Shown in pieces: positions 19,961 to 30,689 of a stretch of DNA of 64,000 bases. Below the pieces are notes generated by a model. That model was not told where the DNA came from, did no database searches, and saw only the letters and a program-made list of their open reading frames with translations. Where the stretch lies: the NCBI GenBank assembly GCA_015179125.1, contig WHVA01000268.1:62001-126000 (forward strand), given 5' to 3'. Within the stretch, counting starts at the first letter, position 1; each line of letters begins with the position of its first letter. Position numbers and translations under genes: made by a program. Source of the DNA: Gautieria morchelliformis. Lineage: Eukaryota > Basidiomycota > Agaricomycetes > Gomphales > Gomphaceae.

Positions 19961-20326
19961 ATCTCTGTGCCTCATGATGCTGGAAAATTTGTGTTCCAAA
20001 GGGCGGATGGGGAGAGGGTTGAGGAGGCATTGGAGACCACTACCAACGATGAGTGTCTTTGAGCTGGACAGGAAAGAATGAAAGGTGAAGGATGTACTGA
20101 ATGGTTAAGTGTGCACTGAGGGAGCCTGGAGGGATCAGGAAGGGGTCGATATGAGGGGGTTAACATGGGACGGGGTCATGACTAGAAAGGCAACTTTACA
20201 ACTGAGACTCATTCTGCACTCGTTAATACTGCAGGATTCACTTATACACTGTACAGCTGCTAAATTACATGCCACCACACATGAGAATAGGAAAGTACAC
20301 AGTTGCATTCACGACCACCCCTCACC
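19860..20326. repeat. 3' flank shared by the three TPR-CHAT copies
   Basis: This segment recurs (inverted) at 62626-63133 beyond copy 3, and its gene-proximal about 240 bp recur at 36325-36561 beyond copy 2. The shared word gtgcactgagggagcctgga is a good marker. It shows that the duplicated unit extends past the gene into the Ty3 fragment. Confidence 0.8.
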
Positions 20327-23300
20327 TCATCTGCCCATGTGAATAAATGGAACCCAACGTTTGAATGAGACCCCCTCAGAACGCAACTTGTCAACAGCAA
20401 CATGGAGGGCTTGGGCAGCCTCTCTGGTATCAGGTTGAAACGTGCCTGCAACAGTGGATGGCTTCATTCTATAGAGGTATTCGTAGAATGCATCTGCAAC
20501 CTTTGGACCATCCTCATCAGAAATAGACCTAGAAACAATCAGACACTGCACCCAGGGCTAACTAGATTGACTCACCACATGGTTGCAATGACTCCTTGAA
20601 AACCAGCAAACAACAGTGTTGATGCCAGATGGATCACTTCATCAGGAAGGGCCTTATCACCCATGGCAGTCTGGCATGCACCAAGGAAGGCCAGTTGTGC
20701 ATTAGGTGTGGGCTGCATCATTATTTGAGACACCTTCAGTGGGCCATCATGAAGCATCAGAGAGCTCTCAAGAGGATTCTCTGGATGTTGTTGCCCATGG
20801 CATGCAAAGTGGGCGATGGATATAGTGGGAAGGCACGAAATAACCTCTTCCACATTTGCAGAATTGAACTTGATCAAATCCTTCTCTGGCACATGGCTTG
20901 CTATCCTTTGCAGCTCATCAACAGTATATGGAAGCCCACTTTGGTGGGGTGTGTTGGGTTCAATGACTATCATCACCTTGAAGGGGTTGGAAATGGGCAC
21001 ATGCTGAGAAGTGCAGTGATGGTTGGAGTGTATGATGAAACCACATAGTCAGAAACACACTGTGACTCCCCAGCATTGTACCATCCTGCTGCATGTATTG
21101 GAAGGAAAGTAAAGGGCCCGGTGGGGCACCACCACAAATGGGATAGTGTATCAGATTTCTGCAAATAGGGACGAGCTTGAGTATAAGGACAGTGGTTAGA
21201 TGACACAACAGACCTCTAAACCAAGAGATTGAAAAACAGGTCTCACCACCCACTCCCACAGCATAGCCAAGACCATTTGGAAGTCATCATATTCATGAGT
21301 GGGTTGAACTCGTATCATGTATCAGCTCTCCGAACTCTGCCTCATTAGCTGTAGGGTAGTAGGAGGCAGAATCTGTTGAAGAAGGCCGCGAATAGATGCA
21401 TAACGGGACAGGTCTCGGTGGCCAGGTGGAGTGGCAATTCGCATGAGATCCACGAGTGCAGTCGCACCAGCAAAACTCAACAGCAGCGGTACATGCTGGA
21501 CTCCACCCAATGATGTCAATATTAAGGCAGTGCAACTAACTTTGTCCGCATTGAGAATGACCACCGGTCCCTCGACTGCTGGACCCAGCAATGTGGAGAT
21601 TTGGTGTGGGTGCAAGAAATCTTCAAAGCCTTTCAACTGGCCCACCTCTTCCAAAGTTGCCAGCCATTTGTCGTTGAGACGGCGTAACCGACCTGCCTCA
21701 CGCTCCATTGACATCCTTCGCTGTGAGTTATCAGACATGCCCCATGACACATCCCGAAGCGAGCCCTGTTCAAGCTCGAGTGAAATATCTCTTAGTGTTT
21801 CCTCAAGCCCTGGTGCTACTTTACGAAGGTCAGTCATCGGCGTACGAAGCTGCAGCGCCTGCGACCAAAATACTGCATGGCCTTCTTCGAGTAGCTCGAC
21901 TGCTCTCTCAAACTGACCCGATTGAATTGCACAAGCAGCAGCCGCACAAGCCAAGCCATCAGTACTGGATGTCAAGGCTTGCTGGCGTGAAGGCAAATCG
22001 AGGCTTAGCATGGCCAGACGGGGTAGAAGCTCGATTGCAGCCTGATATGCATCTAAAGCCGAATCATGCCTAGAATCTCCATGGCGTGCCCATGCCCTGG
22101 CTGCAAGAAAGCGTTGAGATGTAGGAGCAGTCTCACATGCCACTGCTTTCCGAAAAACATCCATGGCACTTTGGAGATCTCCTAATTCATTAGGGTGGGT
22201 GTATGCTGTCATAAACATACTCCCAAGTTGTGTTGAACAACTACAGGCTAAGGGATGACCACGCGCAAGTAAACCTAGTGCATCTTGAACGAATAAAATA
22301 GCCTCCTCCAGGTCTTCGTGTCGACCGAACTGCTCAAACCGTGTCAAGAGTGCAGCTGCGATGTTGTTGAGGGCGGTGGGTCGGAAAGGATGCAGTGCAG
22401 GTCACAGCTCGAGTACTTCTTGATGCAATGAAATCGCCTCCTCCAGGTCTTCATGTCGACCAGACTGCCCAAACCGTACCCTGAGCGCATTCGCGATATT
22501 GTTGAGGAAGGAGGATCGATCAGGATGCGGTGCAGGGAGCAGCTCAAGTGCTTCTCGATGCAGTGAAATCGCCTCCTCCAGGTCTTCGTGTCGATAAGAC
22601 TCCTGAAACTGTGTCACGAGCGCATTTGCGATGTTGCTGAGCGAGTCAGATCGGAGAGGATGCGGTGCAGGTCGCAGCTCGAGTGCTTCTCGATGCAATG
22701 AGATCGCCTCCTCCAGGTCTTCGTGTTTACCGGACTGGTCAAACCGTGTTGAGAGTGCAGCTGCGATGTTGTTGAGGGAGGAGGATCGATCAGGATGCAG
22801 CACAGGTAGCAGCTCGAGTGCTTCTCGATGCAATAAAATCGCCTCCTCCAGATCTTCATGTTGACCGGACTGCTCAGACCGTGTCCTGAGCGCAGCTGCG
22901 ATGCTGATGAGGAAGGGGGGTCAATCAGGATGCGGTGCAGGGAGTAGGTCGAGTGCTTCTCGATACAATGAAATCGCCTCCTCCAGGTCTTCGCGCTGAC
23001 CGGACTGCCCAAACCGTGTCCAGAGTACATTTGCGATGTTGGTGAGGGAGGCGCATCGGCGAGGATGCGGTGCAGGGAGCAGGTGGAGTGTCTCTCGATA
23101 AAGTGAAATAGCCATGTTCAAATCTTCCTTTTCACCAGACTGGATAAATTCTGTTGCAAGCGTAAAGAGGTTGTCCTAATAGCACGGAGACATTAGCCCA
23201 AACCTCTGCGAAAATTCGGTGTGGCATACAGCATCGATTTCACCTGGCATGATCTCTAGGGGAAGTAATCTGACTGCAATGTCGCTGTTATACTCCATGC

Positions 23301-23640
23301 CAAGCTGCAAGGGGATATCCAAGACACGCGCGCCCGCTAGTCCCTTATCAATGGCAGATGGTCCCACCGTAGTCATTCCAATGCGCTTGCGTCCATCTTC
23401 CCATGCGCGCAGCATCAGTGGAGAGCCACGATACACGGACTAGTAAACACAGCCGACTAGTGGATTGTTACAGGTCTTTGCACCACATGTACATCCTCTT
23501 CCTAGTCTCACATGTACGTCCTTAGGACGCGAATTTCTGCTTTGATTGTTCCAGGCGGTCCCCTTGAACTGTCTGCAACTGGAAAGGGATAGCTGCAGGC
23601 ACCACGAGTCCCGTTGCCGTGCCGGCTGATCCTTGTGCAT
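20327..23640 (-). pseudogene. TPR-CHAT protein, copy 1 (nonsense mutations)
   Basis: Minus-strand exons follow the structure of copy 2. An N-terminal exon lies near 23230-23440 (SVYRGSPLMLRAWEDGRKRI, then GMEYNSDIAVRL), a possible further upstream exon near 23520-23600 (PGTIKAEIRVLRTYM), and an exon with about seven 45-residue TPR-type repeats (23176-22300). A helical linker and the CHAT domain follow, with HFACHG and LGACQTAMGD near 20700-20870. The last exon encodes SISDEDGPKVADAF to HMGR. Three in-frame TGA codons (22921-22923, 22402-22404, 21322-21324) each replace a CGA seen in sister units. Together they truncate the protein before the CHAT domain. The catalytic motifs themselves are intact, so loss is probably recent. 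Confidence 0.85.
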
Positions 23641-23891
23641 GTGTCAATGGTCATGTTATGTCCTGGCCGAGTCAGGTACGGTGCCCGACTTACTTTTAGC
23701 ATATGTATCCAGTTATTAAAAAATATCTAACGGCGACCGTTGATCAGGGGATGTCTCACGTGACACCGCACAGTTGTGTCTCAGCATGACGGCGGCACAC
23801 TGCGAGCTGAGCGTTAACATTGGCTTCTGGCTCCCTCGGCCTCTCGGCCTTTTTTTGGCTCTGCGCGAACCTCTGGGGAGGCAGCAAGCAC
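23641..23891. other. Upstream region of TPR-CHAT copy 1
   Basis: The first about 45 bp (to cctggccgagtcagg near 23680) match the upstream side of copy 2 at about 43515-43555, which marks the outer limit of the duplicated unit on this side. The rest is unique sequence up to the solo LTR. Confidence 0.5.
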
Positions 23892-24128
23892 TGTTGAGTA
23901 AACACTTCAGTCTGCTAACATAAGCCGATGACGCATGCGCTGATGACGCGTATAGGACACAAAAGAGGACAAAGGAGCGCAGCAAGATACAAGGAGTTCC
24001 TTGTATCTTCACAGAACAAGGAAATTAATACAATTAGAATACAACATGTATTTAGGACAGCGACGAGAGTCAGGATATCGAACTACGAACCTCTATTAAC
24101 TTACCTACTGTGAGCGCTTTGACCTATA
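23892..24128 (+). repeat. Solo copia LTR with target duplication
   Basis: 237 bp beginning TGTTGAGTAA and ending GACCTATA, flanked on both sides by AGCAC (23887-23891 and 24129-24133). It is of the same family as 12286-12647 and 53245-53485 (shared atgtattta-gcagcga core and acaaggagttccttgt hairpin). A solo LTR with an intact 5-bp duplication indicates recombination between the LTRs of a former full element. Confidence 0.85.
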
Positions 24129-24133
24129 AGCAC

Positions 24134-25617
24134 AGCTCGTAACACTCTTTGAATTTGTCAGGGCTGCTCTCTATGGGTCGAAGGCGCTCACCAGATAAGA
24201 TAGCAAGAGTTGTTATGTAATTCAATAATCCTGACAGCAACAAGAGTCGCTGTCTTAAATACATACAAGCCTTGCCTGCACTTCGCTTTGGCGAGTCTTT
24301 GGGGGAAGCATTGCCAGTGGCAATATGTATGAATTAGAGGAGAATTTCATTGTAGACTATGTTTTGTGTCTCCAGTTCATGTAAGGAAAATGTACTTGAA
24401 CATTATCTCTATCAGTACTCTTAGGCCAGAGTCAAGGCTGTTTATGAAAAGAAGAGATGAAATGCTTAACCTTCCAATAAGCCACCTGTATTAATAGGAG
24501 ATTATGTTAACCTTTTTGATTTGCTACTTGACACATCCAGGGATAGGTTGTTGAACAAAGGCTTAGCCAAATAATGGTAAGATTGAAGATCTATAAGATG
24601 ATAGCATTGACCAGCGAGGGAGAGACATTTTCCAGAAAGCCAAAGGTAGTGATGACTTACCAAACACTATTTCACAGACCACAGATAATTTCATTCCCAA
24701 CAGGCAACAGGCAAGGCATAGTGGGAATGACATCATAACCCCATGTAGTGTGCAAGAAATGATGAAGGATGATCCAGAAGTTACAGGACCGTTAACAGTG
24801 GCTATAAGGATGTATGTCTTGGAACACATAAACACTGTAACACACCATCAATGATGGACAGAAAGCATTTGTGGGTGGGCAGGGGAACTCTGACAGAGAA
24901 ACACATGGAACAGCAAAGGGCAAGGATTCAGTGACCCCACTGTGATAGGAGAACAGACAACGATGTACATTTAAACACCAACAGATGGGACATGGAACAT
25001 GAAATGGGCTCCATAACTCATAGAGTGCATGTGGAAAATACTGGTATAAACCCCCTGCCCCCCTGTAAAAAAAAGAAAAGAAAAAAAAAAAGAACAGCCT
25101 GAAAAATAGTGTCAAAATATGGGCTTGACCCCAAAAAACAGAGGAAACCTCATGATGTCTGCCATTGCTAAGCTGAGACAATGATGGACAGTGAGACAAT
25201 GGCCATCACATGACAGAAAATGAATGTGGCTTCACCCCAAAAAACAGAGGGAAGGTTATGATATCTGTCACAGAAAAGCAGCCAAAATGATGGAAGGCAA
25301 AGGAATGGTCAGAAACGACACAAGAGAAGGTATCCTGTTAATGGCAGATGCTTGCAACTTTTTATTACATGTAGCTTCACCCATTTTATTCTCAGATTAT
25401 TGAAAAGAAGAAGGTGAAAGTATCTGTAGGGTGCATATGTGCTCCAGCACCAGACTCAAGCTAAATATATTCCTTTGTTTGTGTTTTGTTCCAATTTTAT
25501 TTCAGGTCGTTCCCCTATGATCACTTTATTTTCTGGAATTTTTCTGGAATTTTCTGTCAAGTATATGTAGTTTTATTCTGGTTTGTTTTTCTTGTTTTTC
25601 CAGTCAGCTCTGCCAAA
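24134..25617. other. No recognisable gene; AT-rich spacer
   Basis: Contains an inverted piece of the LTR family near 24195-24265, an A-rich run at 25068-25094, and a pair of caccccaaaaaacagagg-like words (about 25125 and 25235). No coding domain is seen on either strand. Confidence 0.4.
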
Positions 25618-25869
25618 TGTGGGACAAAAAATAATTTGGCCACCTGCTCTGCCGTCTACCGTGGGTGCTAAAAGGCCAGGTGGTGGTATATGTGAAGTAA
25701 GACATAGTTTCGCATCTCTCAGTGACAATTAAATTCACTGAGAGAGGCAAGTAGAGTAGTTTTATTTCCTTCAATTTGTTGACCAAGAAATCTTGTAGTA
25801 AATCAATTTCTAGTCTTTTCTTATGAATTGAAATTCCAGTCCTACTGCCTATAATTCCTGTCTACTACA
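25618..25869 (+). repeat. Probable 5' LTR of copia element 1
   Basis: The segment ends with TCTACTACA, directly followed by gggttatgggcc, a plausible primer-binding site, and then the gag start. It contains a ctctcagtgac...ttcactgagagag stem that also occurs in the inverted LTR at 30.2-30.7 kb. The left edge (TGTGGGAC at 25618) is a guess. Confidence 0.45.
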
Positions 25870-25874
25870 GGGTT

Positions 25875-28800
25875 ATGGGCCCTGGAGACTCTTCAGATAA
25901 ACTTTTGGGTGTTGAGGAGCCTGCTACAGATGGAAGTAATTGGCCTCTGTGGCGAGCAACTCTTATCAGCTACTTCGAGTCCAAAAATTTGCTCAAGCAT
26001 GTAGAAGGAAAAGTAACAAGGCCTCCTGATCCTCCAGTCATGCACCCAGGCCATATTCTTATAGCTGAGGAGGCACAAATAGATAAGGCTGAGGAGGGGT
26101 TGGAGAGATATCTTGCTAGAGAAGGACAATCCAAGACCCAAATAACCATCTCAGTGTCAGAGTCTTTAGCTCTGATGTTACAGAAACAAAAGACAGCAAA
26201 AGAGACTTGGGATGCATTGGTCAATGAGATGACCAAAAAGCTCAAGATAGTCCTCACCAACCTACAGAGACAACTCTGTAGTATGAAATGTCCTGAGGAT
26301 GGAGACTTGAGAGATCATTTGGACAAGGCCCAAGACCTATATGCTCATCTTAATGAGATGGGAGCAAAGGAAGAATTTACAGACATACTCCTTGCATCAC
26401 TTCCATCATCCTATGAGGTGGTCATGAATGCCCTCACCACTTTTCTCGAAGAATGCAGAAGGCCCGTAGTCCCTTATGACATTATTAGGGTACTAAAGGC
26501 TCAATATGACAGGAAGAAAACATTGAATATTCCACAAGAAGAGTAAGTATATTGGTTCATCTACTAAGAAGGACCAAAAGGGGCAGAAGGCGCATATATG
26601 CAGTAATTGCAAAAAGCCTGGGCATACTATCAAAAATTGCTGGGCTAAAGGAGGTGGTAAAGAGGGCGAAGGACCATGTCAGAAGAAAAAATCCAAAGGC
26701 AAAAAGAAGAAGAAGGGTAAAGTGAAAGCGAATGCAGCCCAAGAGACCTCTTCTGAGGAAAGTGATGATGGCCAAATTGCCTTCACCAACTTCAACGAGT
26801 GCTCTAATTTTAATTTGAGCATATCCTCAGGAATCGTAGTGGTACTCAACACTGGAACGACATCACACATGACTCCTCACAAGAATTTATTGAGGAACTA
26901 CTGTCAATTCTCACAACCTAGGACAATCTGAGCAGCCAACAAAGGTACTTTTGATGCCTTTGGTTCAGTACTGCTTGTATTATCCAATAAAGTTGGATAT
27001 AAAACAGTAGAAATTACATTGAAAGATACATACTATGCACCAAAAATCGCTGTCACCCTGATCTCAATCGGTCAGTGTGATGATGCTGGCTAAAATATTC
27101 AATTCGGTGGCCAGAAATGCACAATATCTAATACTACTGGAAAGATATTGATGCAAGCACCGAAAGTCAATGGCTTATATCGACTAGACATCCAGTCACC
27201 GTAAGGGCAACCCTAGCTGGTTGTGGAGCTCACACTACCACACAACTGACAAGGGGAAATCCGAAGTATGTATAAATGAACAGAGTATACAAGAGAGGGG
27301 ATTCTCACCTGACAAGGGGAAATCCAAAGAGAAAAGTCTAAGGACCCCCAATGTCAGCGAGCCCATATTATACTATGCTGCACAGCCAGGGACAACACTT
27401 GGCACTAGCCATCAACCCTGCATCCCCCTGACCTCCCTGACACTTGATCGACCCTTGCTCCCACATACTACGCGAGTTGCTTGACTTCCGACACTGTTCT
27501 GAGAGTGGAAGTCAGAAAGTGGAGTGGAACTGGCAAGGTGAACAGAACTGGTGGAAGTTTTCCCAGAAGCAGAATCATTTCCGGAAGTGGAGTCGGAGAT
27601 GGAATTGGAACTGGGTGTGGTGTCAGAACTGGAAATGGAAAACAGGGTGTCCCCTGACAGTCACCAAATGCTCAAGTGCATATGTGCATGTCAGCCATGG
27701 AAATTCATCAGAAAATGGGGCACATTTCACAGAAGTCCCTACAATTTTTACTCAATTGTGGTGTGATATTGGTCATTGAACTGAGCTCCACAGGCGACAA
27801 AATTGTCCGTGATGTGTGCATTCAAGCAAAAATTGCACGCAAACCTCTTCCTCAAGAACCCAGAGACTGAATGTCAAAATTCAGTGACAGAATTTATTCT
27901 GATGTCTGGGGACCTTCGAGACACCTCATGATCTATAAGAAATCATATTATGTGTCTTTTATTGATAACTACTCAAGAGAATCAGTGATATATCTAATGG
28001 CAACAAATTGGAGACATTCCGAAAGTACAAGTTGTATGAGGCTTTAATGCTTCAGCAGAGAAATGTGCACATCAAGGCACTCATTTCTGATAGAGGGGGT
28101 GAATAAACAAGTTCTGAATTTGAGCAGTACCTGGCCAAACAAGGCACAAAGCATTGGTTGACAGTACACGACACACCAGAGTCAAATGGTGTTGCTGACC
28201 ATCTAAACCAAACTCTAATTGAGAGAACTTGTGCCATGTTATTGCAATCAGGTCTTCCTAAGATATTATGGGGCTATGCAATACAGCACACCAATTATCT
28301 TAGGAACAGGATGCATACAAGAGCTCTACCTGATAAAACACCTTATGAAATGATTCACCATGAGAAACCAAATCTCAAGGACATTCACACATGGGGAACT
28401 GAAGTTTACATTAAGGTCAATCAGGGAGATAAATTAGCAGCTCGTGCCAAAAGGGCTCGGTGGATATGAATTTCTGCACATGGTCATTATATTTATTGGC
28501 CTGACTCTCAGAAAACCTTTGTTGGATGGAATATTGTGTTTGGCTCAGAGATGAAGAAAGGAAAGGTCCCAATCATTTCTATTGAGGAATTGAAGCTACC
28601 TACATCCAGATAAATGAAGCAGGCCATTCCAGCATCTGCACCTGCACCCATTTGCTTAGTCAATGAAGGGGCAAAGACCAAAGAAATTGATGAAAATGCA
28701 CCAGAGGAACGTCTTGAAGAGCTGCAACCTAGCCAAAGTGTTGATGACAGACATAGAGAAGCTGAATCAATAAGGAGAAGCGAATGGATCTGTCAGCAAC

Positions 28801-28990
28801 AAGAGCAGCCAGCCCCAGCAGGTCCCATAACAAGATCTCAGACTCAGAGACAAGCTGGCACACATATAACTACGCTAGCTTACAAGGATGTTGAGGACCA
28901 TACTGAAAGTTTATTAGAACAAGAATTATCCTCCAAGACATATGGCACCAATAGTTATGAGTTTACCATCAGTGCATTTCCAGCAGAGTT
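25875..28990 (+). pseudogene. Ty1/copia element 1: gag, protease, integrase; RT lost
   Basis: The gag frame is intact from 25875 to 26546 (223 codons, with DGSNWPLWRATLISYFESKN). After a frame change come a zinc knuckle (CSNCKKPGHTIKNCW near 26602), Lys-rich sequence, and a protease box degraded from D-S-G to VVLNTGTTSHMTP. The GAG-pre-integrase and integrase segments follow with many stops (SDVWGPSRH, SFIDNYSRE, LIERTCAMLLQSGLPKILWG). The frame ends near 28990 before any reverse transcriptase. The integrase part matches the oppositely oriented element 2 closely, so both belong to one family. Confidence 0.85.
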
Positions 28991-30232
28991 TCACGCCATA
29001 TATATTGGCAACAGTTAGTTCCTACTCTTGGCAAGAGTAAGCAACTCTGGCGAATCAGGTGTCACCATATGTTCTGTAATAAATAGGATGCTCACTGCAA
29101 CTATATTGGTTTCACCGCCACCTCGAGGCTTAAGATCCCTCACCAGAGGTTTTGCCTTCTGATGAAGACACACCACCTCCCACAACACAGAGAGCAGCAC
29201 TTTGTCAAACTCTTCAAGGCCTTCCAGACCATTTACCCTCGCTCCCTCTGAAACACATGTCCCGAAACCTCTTCATTGGGGTGATCAGATTACAATTACT
29301 AGATAGTAAGTATTAAGCCAATAGTGTATTTGGAACATAATCTGACAATACAATCTGTAGCTGGTACTTCATGTAATCCCTTATGCAGAAGGAGGGACAT
29401 CTCACAGCTCAAGCTCTTGTGCATCTGCTCTCCAATTGCATCCCACTGATATGTCTAACCTAGAACCTGAAGCTCTCAATTGGCTATCATCAGTGGTCCA
29501 AGAATCTGCACCCTCTCAAACCACCTCTTGTAAATATGATCAGCACTGGTACGGGGGGTGGATTGGCTTGTCATGCTCTGGGCTGCTATTGATTTTTCAG
29601 CTCTTAACGTTGACTGGGGAAACTTTCTCAAGCCAACAGTGATAGTTTTCTCAAGGACCCATGCTTCACAACCAATGACTTTAACTTTGGAAGTTCTCTA
29701 TTCGGAATCTCCTTTCTGGCTGCTGAAATACCATCCCAATTGGTACCAAAATGCCTGGGCCCAGACCACTGGATCCCTATACAGATGTGTCTGTGGTCAA
29801 TCATAACTGCAGCACAGTTCTGGCTGTCTAATAGAATCTTGTTCTTGACCTGTTGTGTTTAACTTGGTTTTATCCAGGGAGGCTTTGTCCCTGTTCTGGT
29901 TTTGTATCTCAGCTGTAAGGAAAGAATTATCCTCGTTCATATCCTCATGACTAATGCACATCTTCATGAGATTTCTACAAGAAAACAGAACTTCCTCTCA
30001 GTCTAGCATGCTTCTGAGCATATTCAAACATTTCCACATTAGTCTCCTCATTCCTAGCATTCGGAGTCTTACACATGCGGGGAGTTCTTGGAAAAGCAGG
30101 GTGGAGTTATGTTATTTTTCCTTCAGTACCTTTACATTTGCATCTAATTCAATTCTTAAAACAGGTGGCTGTTTCTGATTGAGTCCATGATTACACAATG
30201 TTGTTAGCAACTTGGGGTTATGGCAGGGAAGG
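28991..30232. other. No recognisable gene between the two copia elements
   Basis: Short frames occur on both strands without recognisable domains. The sequence is not that of the copia RT expected after element 1, so an insertion or a deletion-with-fill removed it. Confidence 0.35.
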
Positions 30233-30689
30233 TTCAGTAGAGTTCTTAGAAAGCTAGAATCTAGAATCAAATGTACTCTCTCAGTGAATTTATTGTCACT
30301 GATATATTAATACAATACCTAGAATCAAATGTACTACATGAGTTTCAGTCAACATGCTATGGAAATACAAAAGATACTACTCGCCTCTCTCAGTGAATTT
30401 ATTGTCACTGGGAGAGGAGTATTATTCTGTCTCAGAATGCATATACGTGCACCCAGCCCTTTAGCGCTCAAGAGCTCGCGCGTCGAAGTCGTTTCAAACT
30501 CCGCTGGGTGCAGCCGCCTGTGAAAATAGAGATAACAAAGTGAAATACGGGAGTGACTGGAAATTTTCGAAAATAATCAGAGAAGTGAATGCATGGTACA
30601 AGAACAATGTAAGAAAAGATTGAAACACCATACAATAAATCGAATACATTATGCTTGATTTTGGTGCAAGAGCATAAATGCACCCAACA
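30233..30689 (-). repeat. Probable 3' LTR of copia element 2
   Basis: Minus-strand sequence after the RNase H end reads a short purine-rich tract, then TGTTGGGTGCATTTATGC beginning at 30689. It includes two ctctcagtga-type stems shared with the LTR at 25.7 kb. The outer end is uncertain. Confidence 0.5.

Noticed and set aside
20327..23640. TPR-CHAT copy 1 as a functional gene using UGA readthrough.
   Set aside because: All three TGA codons replace CGA seen in sister units, with no readthrough context shared among them. Mutation is the simpler explanation.
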